A DNA stretch of 64,000 nt from Streptomyces coffeae (GTDB lineage Bacteria; Actinomycetota; Actinomycetes; Streptomycetales; Streptomycetaceae), in contig NZ_JAERRF010000021.1 of assembly GCF_016741875.1 (NCBI RefSeq), positions 1 through 64,000 of the forward strand, written 5' to 3'. Position 1 is the first letter of the stretch; every line of letters begins with the position of its first letter. Positions 60,201 to 64,000 of the stretch are shown here, piece by piece. A program made the translations under genes and the position numbers. The notes beneath the pieces are model-generated. The model ran no database searches, was not told the origin of the DNA, and worked only from the letters and a program-made list of their open reading frames with translations.

Positions 60201-63200
60201 GGCCTGGACCGACGACGGTGAACTCACCTTCGTAGGACGGGCCGACGACCAGCTGAAGATCCGGGGCTTCCGGATCGAACCGGGGGAGATCGAGGCCGCG
60301 CTCGTCCGCCACGAGGCGGTGGCGGAGGCAGTGGTGACCCTCGCCCGGGACGGGGAGCGCACCCTGCTGACCGCTTACGCGGTCCCGGTCCGCGGCGGCG
60401 CCCTGCCCGGCGCCGAGGAACTGCGCTCCTTCCTCGGCGTCACGCTGCCGGACTACATGGTGCCCGCGGTGTTCACGGCCCTGGCGGAACTGCCGCTCAC
60501 CGGCAATGGCAAGGTGGACCGCCGACGGCTGCCCGCACCGGACTGGACGGCGGCGACCGGCGCCGGATACGTGGCACCCCGCACCGGCGCCGAGCGGGCG
60601 CTCGCGGAGATCTGGGGCGCGCTGCTGGGCCGGGACCGGATCGGGGTCGAGGACAACTTCTTCATGCTGGGCGGGGATTCGATCCTCAGCATCCAGGTGG
60701 CCTCCCGCGCCCGGCAGGCGGGGCTGACGCTGACGCCCCGGGAGCTGTTCCGGCACCCCACCATCGCGTCGCTGGCCACCGTGGCGCGGACCGACGCCCG
60801 TCCCGCGGCCGACACCGGCCCGGTCTCCGGGGAGGTGCCGCTCACCCCGATCCAGCGCTGGTTCTTCAGCACCCACACCGCCCGGCCCGGCCACTTCAAC
60901 CAGTCCGTGGTGGCCGAACTCGGCGCGGACCCCGACCTCCCCGCGCTGCGCGCGGCACTGGCCGCGCTGCTGGTCCACCACGACGCGCTGCGGATGCGCT
61001 TCGAGCGGCGGGCGGACGGCACCGTACGCCAGTACTGCCCGCCGCCGGACCCGGCGGACGTGGTGCCGCTGCGGGAGGTGGATCTGTCAGGTCTGGACGC
61101 GGCGGAGCGGCGGGCCGCGCAGGACACGGCCATCGCCGAGGCGAACGCCGGATTCGAGCTGGAGCGGGGGCCGCTGCTGGCCGCGCGGCTGCTGCGCGGA
61201 GCGCCCGGCGAGCCACCGATGCTCTTCCTGACGGTGCATCACCTAGTGGTGGACGGAGTGTCCTGGCGGGTGCTGCTGGAGGATCTGGACACCGCCTACC
61301 GCCAGGCACTCCGGGACGAGCCGATCGTGCTGGGAGCGCGGACCACCTCGCTGCGGGACTGGTCCCGGCGGCTGGCCGGACACACCGCCGCTGGCGGCTT
61401 CGACGCCGAACTGCCCCACTGGACGGCGGTGGCGGCGGAGTGTGACACCGGGCTGCCGGTGGACGGCGCCGGGGAGAACACCGTGGCGGCGATGGAGTCG
61501 GTCACCGTGCGGCTGGACCGCGAACTGACCACCGCGCTGCTCCAGCGAGTGCCCGGGGTCTACCGCACCCGGGTCGACGACGTCCTGCTCGCGGCACTGG
61601 GCCGGGTACTGGCCGACTGGACCGGACGCCGCCGGGTCACCGTGGACCTGGAGGGCCACGGCCGGGAGGAGCATCTGCTCGACGGGGTGGATCTGTCGCG
61701 TACCGTCGGCTGGTTCACCACCATGTTCCCGGTGGCCCTGGACCTTCCGGCGGGCGGCTGGGGCGAGACGCTGAAGTCCGTCAAGGAGCGGCTGCGGGCT
61801 GTCCCCGCGCGGGGCATCGGCTACGGGGCGCTGCGCCATCTCGCCCCGGCGGACCACCCCGCGGCCTCGGAGCTGCGGACCGCCCCGGAGCCCCTGATCA
61901 GCTTCAACTACCTCGGTCAGTTCGACTGGTCGGAGCCCGGGGAGGACACCACGTCGCTGGTGCGCGGCGTGCGGGGCGGGCTGGGCGGTGACGCCGCACC
62001 GGAGTCGGTCCGGGCCCATCTGCTGGACGTGGTGGGCCGGGTGGAGCACCGGTGCCTGGAACTCACCTGGTACTACGGCACGGCCACGCACACCGAGGAG
62101 ACGGTGACCCGGCTGGCCCGGGAGATGGTGCGCGCCCTGGAGGAGATCGCCGGTCACTGCGCCGAGCCCGGCGCCGGGGGCCGTACCCCGTCGGACTTCC
62201 CGCTGGCCCGGCTGGACCAGGCCGCGGTGGACCGGATCGCCGGGGACGGCCGCGAGGTGGCGGACCTCTATCCGCTGACCCCCATGCAGGCGGGCATGCT
62301 GTTCCACCACCTCGTGGACCCGGCCTCGGACGCCTACGTCAACCAGGTGCAGCTGACGATGACCGGGGTGGGCGACCCGGAGGCGCTGGCCACCGCGTGG
62401 CAGCGGACCGCGGACTCCAATCCGATCCTGCGCACCCATCTGGTGTGGGCGGACACCCCCGAGCCGCTCCAGGTCGTCCGGCGGCGGGCCGCGGTGCGGA
62501 TCGTCCACCACGACTGGACCGGGCGGCCGGAGCGGTGGCGGGACGCCGAACTGGACCGGCTGCTCGCCGAGGACCGGGCCGCGGGCATCGACCTGGGCAC
62601 CGCGCCGCTGATGCGGCTGGCCCTGATCCGGCTGTCGGCGGACGAGGTCCGGCTGCTCTGGACGTTCCACCACTGCCTGCTGGACGGCTGGAGCGCGGCG
62701 CAGGTCTTCGACGAGATCTGCGAGCGCTACACGGCACTCACCACCGGGCGCGCGGCCGCGGTGCCGTCCCGCCGTCCCTTCCGCGCCTATCTGGGCTGGC
62801 TGGCCGAGCAGGACACCGCGGAGGCCGAGCGGTTCTGGCGCGGGGCGCTGGCGGGCTTCACCTCGCCGACCGAACTGCCCCGTGACCGGCCCGCGGTGGA
62901 GGCGCACCGCACGGCGTCCTCGGGTACGCACAAGGTCACCCTGGGGGCCGAGGAGTCGGCCCGGCTGCGGACCACGGCCCAGCGCGCCGGGCTGACGATG
63001 AACACCGTGGTGCAGGGGGCGTGGGCGCTGCTGCTGGCGCGCTACAGCGGTACGGACGACGTGGTGTTCGGCACCACCGTCTCCGGGCGTCCGGCGTCGC
63101 TCGCGGGTGTGGAGTCGATGGTCGGGGTGTTCATCAACACGGTGCCCACCCGGGTGCGGGTGGACGGCGGCACACCGCTGCCGGTCTGGCTGCGGGAGCT

Positions 63201-64000
63201 CCAGACGGCCCAGTCGGAGTCCCGGCGCTTCGACTTCGTGTCCCTGGCACAGCTGCGGAGCTGGAGCGAGGTGCCCGGGGGGATGAACCTCTTCGACAGC
63301 ATCGTGGTGTTCGAGAACTATCCCTTCGACAGCGAGGCCATCGCGGCACACGGTCTGGGTATCCGGCAGGAGCGGGATCTCGAACCGACGAACTACGCGC
63401 TGAGCGTGGTGGTGGCGCCCGAGGAGCGGCTGTCGATCTCGCTGGACTACGACCCGGCCGCGTTCGACGCGCCGACCGTCGAGCGGCTGGGCGCCTGCTT
63501 GCGCGGCCTGTTGGAGGAGATGGCGGCCGATCCGGCCCGCCGGGTGGCGGAGCTGCCGCCGGCGGGCGCGGTGGAGACCCGGCGGATCCTGGAGGAGTTC
63601 AGCGGGCCGGTGGCCCCGGCGCCGCGGGCGGTGCTGCCGGAGCTGTTCCAGGCGCGGGCGGCCCGGACGCCGGACGCGGTGGCGGTACGGGGAGAGCACG
63701 GATCCCTCAGCTACCGGGAGGTGAACGAGCGCGCCAACCGGCTGGCCCGGCTGCTGATCGCCGCGGGCGCGGGCCCCGAGCGCTTTGTGGCGCTCGCGCT
63801 GCCGCGCACCCCGGATCTGGTGGTGGCGCTGCTCGCGGTGCTGACGTCGGGGGCCGGATATCTGCCGGTGGACCCGGCGTATCCGGCGGAGCGCATCGCG
63901 TTCATGCTCGAGGACATCGCCCCGGACATCGTGCTGACCACCGGGGAGACCGGGGCGCGTATCCCGGCCGGGAGGACGGCTCATCTCGCCCTGGACGACG
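51289..64000 (+). CDS. Nonribosomal peptide synthetase, partial at the right edge
   Basis: At least 4237 residues remain open. Domains by position: A1 (about 51415-52850), PCP1 (52894-53100), C1 with HHIVTDGWS (53152-54450), A2 (54484-56030), PCP2 (56080-56280), E1 with HHAVVDG (56326-57650), C2 with DHLILDG (57684-59000), A3 (59065-60540), PCP3 (60595-60790), E2 with HHLVVDG (60838-62190), C3 with HHCLLDG (62250-63560), A4 begins about 63640. Each PCP has the serine in LGGDSxL. It starts with A, so residue 1 is the peptide's N-terminus; E domains make residues 2 and 3 D. The A3 pocket fits valine. Termination lies beyond the window. Confidence 0.95.
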   Translation, partial: MNDRYETSSGQPTAGSTAAPQEAPGLPPAEWNATGRDASRAPLDALFAVWAARTPDAPALVAQDRTWSFGEVEEWANRLAHRLIGRGVGPERVVALVLPRSAELVVAELAVAKAGGAFLPVDPAHPEERRAMMLADARPVVVLDDPVAIRTVTGPGRAPGDADRLAPLLPEHPAYVIYTSGSTGVPKGVLVAHGGLGNFSAAAAEHYAVRPGDRWLQFSSPSFDASVLELCSSLLAGAALVVPPEGPLLGAELSAVLRDHAVTHALVPPAALATVPAEEARRGLEALRTLIVGAEACPAGLVDLWAPDRRLVNSYGPTEATVVATWTGALRAGSGTPPIGRPLPNTRVYVLDGAMRQVPVGTTGELYISGAGVARGYLDRPGLTAERFVAAPFGPPGGRMYRTGDLARWTADGELEFLGRTDHQVKVRGFRIELGEVEAALARHPEVGAAVVTVREDEPGLRRLVAYVVPAGGGTPPGAAGLRAAVSRVLPAHMVPSAYVVLDAFPLTPHRKVDRAALPAPRSAPDGDARHIAPRTPAEAALARIWAEVLPVDTVGVEDDFLGLGGDSVLGIRLLSRVRAELGAELTLRELLDARTVARLARALPAEPVAADPPIPPAPRDRPLPLSAAQRRLWFLDDLTSGGTEYNTGAGLRLSGPLDTEALCRALDGLAARHDALRTTFATVDGHGVQRVAERGTVPLERTDLTGLTAAERAGAVDAALTEELSRPYDLERGPLTRALLIRLADDEHLLLLAQHHIVTDGWSVGVLVRELAALYGGQVAGTDSGLPPLPLQYPDYAAWERSRPAPPRQETDLKYWRTKLAGMQTLELPTDQPRPPVRTTAGAVHRHELPADLVADLVRLGRERGTTLFTLLAAAVSVLFARYSGQRDISFGTVTNGRHRSELESVAGFFVNTLVLRSEVDGDTTVEQFLDTMRETVLDAFGHDELPFERVVEELAPQRDPSRNPLVQALVVQQSAMVPTREAGELRITEHPLPRPAARFDLVLEFLPRESGSLGLTVEYNSDLFDAGTMERMATHLHRLLTGMAAAPETPLIELQMLTDAEWHTMLDSWNGQGRPAPDTTLPELFEAQAARSPSAPAVAHGDVRLSYGELNRRANQLARLLIDRGIGPERLVALALPRTADLVVVVLAVLKAGAGYLPVDPGYPPRRIALMLDDATPAVVLTTGETAGCLPPGAEILVLDDTAVRSDLGSRGDGDITDAERTMPLDPAHPAYVIYTSGSTGRPKGVVVTHRSVAALAAWAEAELGRSRLTDVVASTSLNFDVSVFELLCPLLAGGSVEVVRDLPALLDPRERPRTPGLISAVPSVFDRILAGDTVALSAGTVVLAGEALSARTVRDVRAAMPSCRIANLYGPTEATVYATAWFCDGAAPEQAPPIGRPVAATRAYVLDPTLRLVPPGVTGELYLGGQGLARGYLNRPALTGRRFVADPFGTPGSRMYRTGDLVRWNGDGRLEYMGRADDQVKIRGFRIELGEVETALLRHPEVAGAAAVAKESGDLKRLIAYVVAAPGATPDPAGLRRFLRRALPDYMVPATVLVLDRMPLNPNGKLDRSRLPDPDWSATAAHGYVAPRTATERTLAAVWAGILRMERVGVEDNFFSLGGDSILSIQVVSQARQAGLPLTSRDVYRHQTIAALALHLDTSAPAELPVASGDQEATGELPLTPIQRWLFAHDSERAGHFNQTVSVVLAEDVDEEALRGALAELSAHHDALRSRFPLHGGGPGRGQWIDGAGSMAVLRHATGDDVAHLGGFDLAAEPPLRAVFEEGGDGRRPVLHLTVHHAVVDGVSWRILLEDLDTAYRALAGGGQVRLPAKSSSLRHWALRLTRHAEAGGFDDETAYWTEVAAGCDPELPTDRQGANTYASARSVTVRLGEDETTALLQTLPEVYRTQVNDVLLSALARVLTRWTGRARVPVDLEGHGREELFEDVDLSRTVGWFTTRFPVALKLPDGDWGTVLKSVKEQLRAVPRRGLGYGVRRHLLRPEGFPDGPTAGISFNYLGQFALPGEGDGLFRDTHRELSLDADPESPRPHPLEVVGRVEGRTLEFTWFYSAQLHHEETVARLAEEFRRALVEIARYGSAPGAGGRTPSDFPLATLDQATVDRLAGDGAAVEDIYPLTPTQAGMLFHRLSQDDRRVYFQQLAFVLDGVPDPESLADAWQRVADRTPVLRSRAVWDGVAEPLQVVERAVRLPVTHIDWRGLAEDERREGLRRFLAEDRERGLDPGTAPLSRLALARLSATEVQVVWTFDHLILDGWSLFQVLSDIFHCHARAHEGATGAAMADGLPSRRPFRDYVAWLRERDGARAEEHWRARLAGLTEPTALPYDREPTETHHAESTEAVRMTVPADTSRRLEELARDEGLTVNTLLQGAWALLLSRQTGSPDVVFGTTVSGRPAELPGAPDMNGLFIATLPTRVRVPSGSTLLSWLREVQSAQTEDRRFDFVSLPRLRSWTGLAERVNLFDSIVVFENYPVGGDLAAAHGLALRELDGVETTNYPLSLVVYPGEELTLRLGYDPALFDEVTVERMAEYLSVLLATMAESPDRAPARLPMLTPERRRQVLQEWNDTAAPVAMSTLPELFTAQVRRAPDAIALDGACGPVTYRELDILANRLAHRLIGLGVRPEHPVAVLMDRSAELLVAQLAIVKAGGVYVPLDVRAPEDRLRTVLAEASADVLLTDRVRQRTAADVPHGGRTVVVAPGEDGSGPGAPPRVAVFPDSTAYLMFTSGSTGRPKGVAVRHRDVAALAADRAFAGHQRVLVHSPQAFDASTYEVWVPLLRGGTAVLAPEGDVDADTVRRAIDTHGVGCLWLTAGLFRLLAQDAPECLRGAREVWTGGDVVPAAAVRRVLDACPGLTVVDGYGPTETTTFATRRAFRAGEELPRALPIGRPMDNTRVHVLDAALEPQPPGIPGELYIAGAGLARGYRNRPGATAERYVADPFGPPGSRMYRTGDIVAWTDDGELTFVGRADDQLKIRGFRIEPGEIEAALVRHEAVAEAVVTLARDGERTLLTAYAVPVRGGALPGAEELRSFLGVTLPDYMVPAVFTALAELPLTGNGKVDRRRLPAPDWTAATGAGYVAPRTGAERALAEIWGALLGRDRIGVEDNFFMLGGDSILSIQVASRARQAGLTLTPRELFRHPTIASLATVARTDARPAADTGPVSGEVPLTPIQRWFFSTHTARPGHFNQSVVAELGADPDLPALRAALAALLVHHDALRMRFERRADGTVRQYCPPPDPADVVPLREVDLSGLDAAERRAAQDTAIAEANAGFELERGPLLAARLLRGAPGEPPMLFLTVHHLVVDGVSWRVLLEDLDTAYRQALRDEPIVLGARTTSLRDWSRRLAGHTAAGGFDAELPHWTAVAAECDTGLPVDGAGENTVAAMESVTVRLDRELTTALLQRVPGVYRTRVDDVLLAALGRVLADWTGRRRVTVDLEGHGREEHLLDGVDLSRTVGWFTTMFPVALDLPAGGWGETLKSVKERLRAVPARGIGYGALRHLAPADHPAASELRTAPEPLISFNYLGQFDWSEPGEDTTSLVRGVRGGLGGDAAPESVRAHLLDVVGRVEHRCLELTWYYGTATHTEETVTRLAREMVRALEEIAGHCAEPGAGGRTPSDFPLARLDQAAVDRIAGDGREVADLYPLTPMQAGMLFHHLVDPASDAYVNQVQLTMTGVGDPEALATAWQRTADSNPILRTHLVWADTPEPLQVVRRRAAVRIVHHDWTGRPERWRDAELDRLLAEDRAAGIDLGTAPLMRLALIRLSADEVRLLWTFHHCLLDGWSAAQVFDEICERYTALTTGRAAAVPSRRPFRAYLGWLAEQDTAEAERFWRGALAGFTSPTELPRDRPAVEAHRTASSGTHKVTLGAEESARLRTTAQRAGLTMNTVVQGAWALLLARYSGTDDVVFGTTVSGRPASLAGVESMVGVFINTVPTRVRVDGGTPLPVWLRELQTAQSESRRFDFVSLAQLRSWSEVPGGMNLFDSIVVFENYPFDSEAIAAHGLGIRQERDLEPTNYALSVVVAPEERLSISLDYDPAAFDAPTVERLGACLRGLLEEMAADPARRVAELPPAGAVETRRILEEFSGPVAPAPRAVLPELFQARAARTPDAVAVRGEHGSLSYREVNERANRLARLLIAAGAGPERFVALALPRTPDLVVALLAVLTSGAGYLPVDPAYPAERIAFMLEDIAPDIVLTTGETGARIPAGRTAHLALDD

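Noticed and set aside
1..64000. CRISPR arrays, rRNA, tRNA genes and insertion sequences
   Set aside because: I looked for regularly spaced repeats, cloverleaf-like ends and transposase motifs and saw none; a tRNA scan would be needed to exclude tRNAs formally.

Overview
The window is high-GC, actinobacterial and almost certainly Streptomyces. Coding is dense and strongly GC-biased, many starts are GTG or leaderless, and the chromosomal genes are typical of that genus (purB, phoD, an ECF41 sigma factor, an EF-Tu paralogue, uppP, a KimA-like permease). No rRNA, tRNA, CRISPR array or transposase was seen.

Layout. (1) About 1-5240 is the edge of an integrated plasmid-like element. At least twelve small, mostly unknown genes run leftward, many coupled by ATGA overlaps, and include an HNH nuclease and an XRE-type regulator. 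They are divergent from a rightward GntR/UTRA (KorSA-like) repressor. The control region has a perfect palindrome and two tandem hairpins with the same loop. (2) 5317-12809 holds purB, mug, a ROK regulator, a GntR regulator divergent from a short-chain dehydrogenase across a DasR-like palindrome, and an ECF41 sigma factor next to an alpha/beta hydrolase. (3) 12997-18395 holds a Tat-exported PhoD with a PHO-box-like repeat, a DUF1990 protein, a membrane/ACT/GNAT fusion, and a PLP lyase divergent from an Lrp regulator. (4) 18486-36378 holds a DUF885 protein, an ATP-grasp protein, the sbcD-sbcC repair operon, and assorted small enzymes, transporters and regulators. (5) 36579-47394 holds a spermidine-synthase-like protein, a tuf3-type EF-Tu, a TVP38 membrane protein, uppP, HAD and flavin-reductase enzymes, an APC permease, an AraC/VOC pair and small proteins. 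(6) 47697-49735 encodes two exported proteins, the second a compact copper-amine-oxidase-like protein. (7) 49780-64000 is the start of a nonribosomal peptide cluster: a penicillin-binding-protein-type hydrolase/thioesterase candidate, then a giant NRPS that runs off the right edge (A-T, C-A-T-E, C-A-T-E, C-A...).

The most interesting reading is that the PBP-like enzyme at 49780-51144 is the stand-alone cyclase for the NRPS beside it. The peptide would start with an L residue, followed by two D residues, the second predicted to be valine. The second most interesting region is the element's control region, where one heptamer (GTCTCAC) recurs in hairpin loops and in direct repeats on both sides of the GntR gene.

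Limits: names come from motifs read by eye and no database search was run. The products of the small element genes are unknown, and the NRPS and the mobile element are both incomplete in this window.
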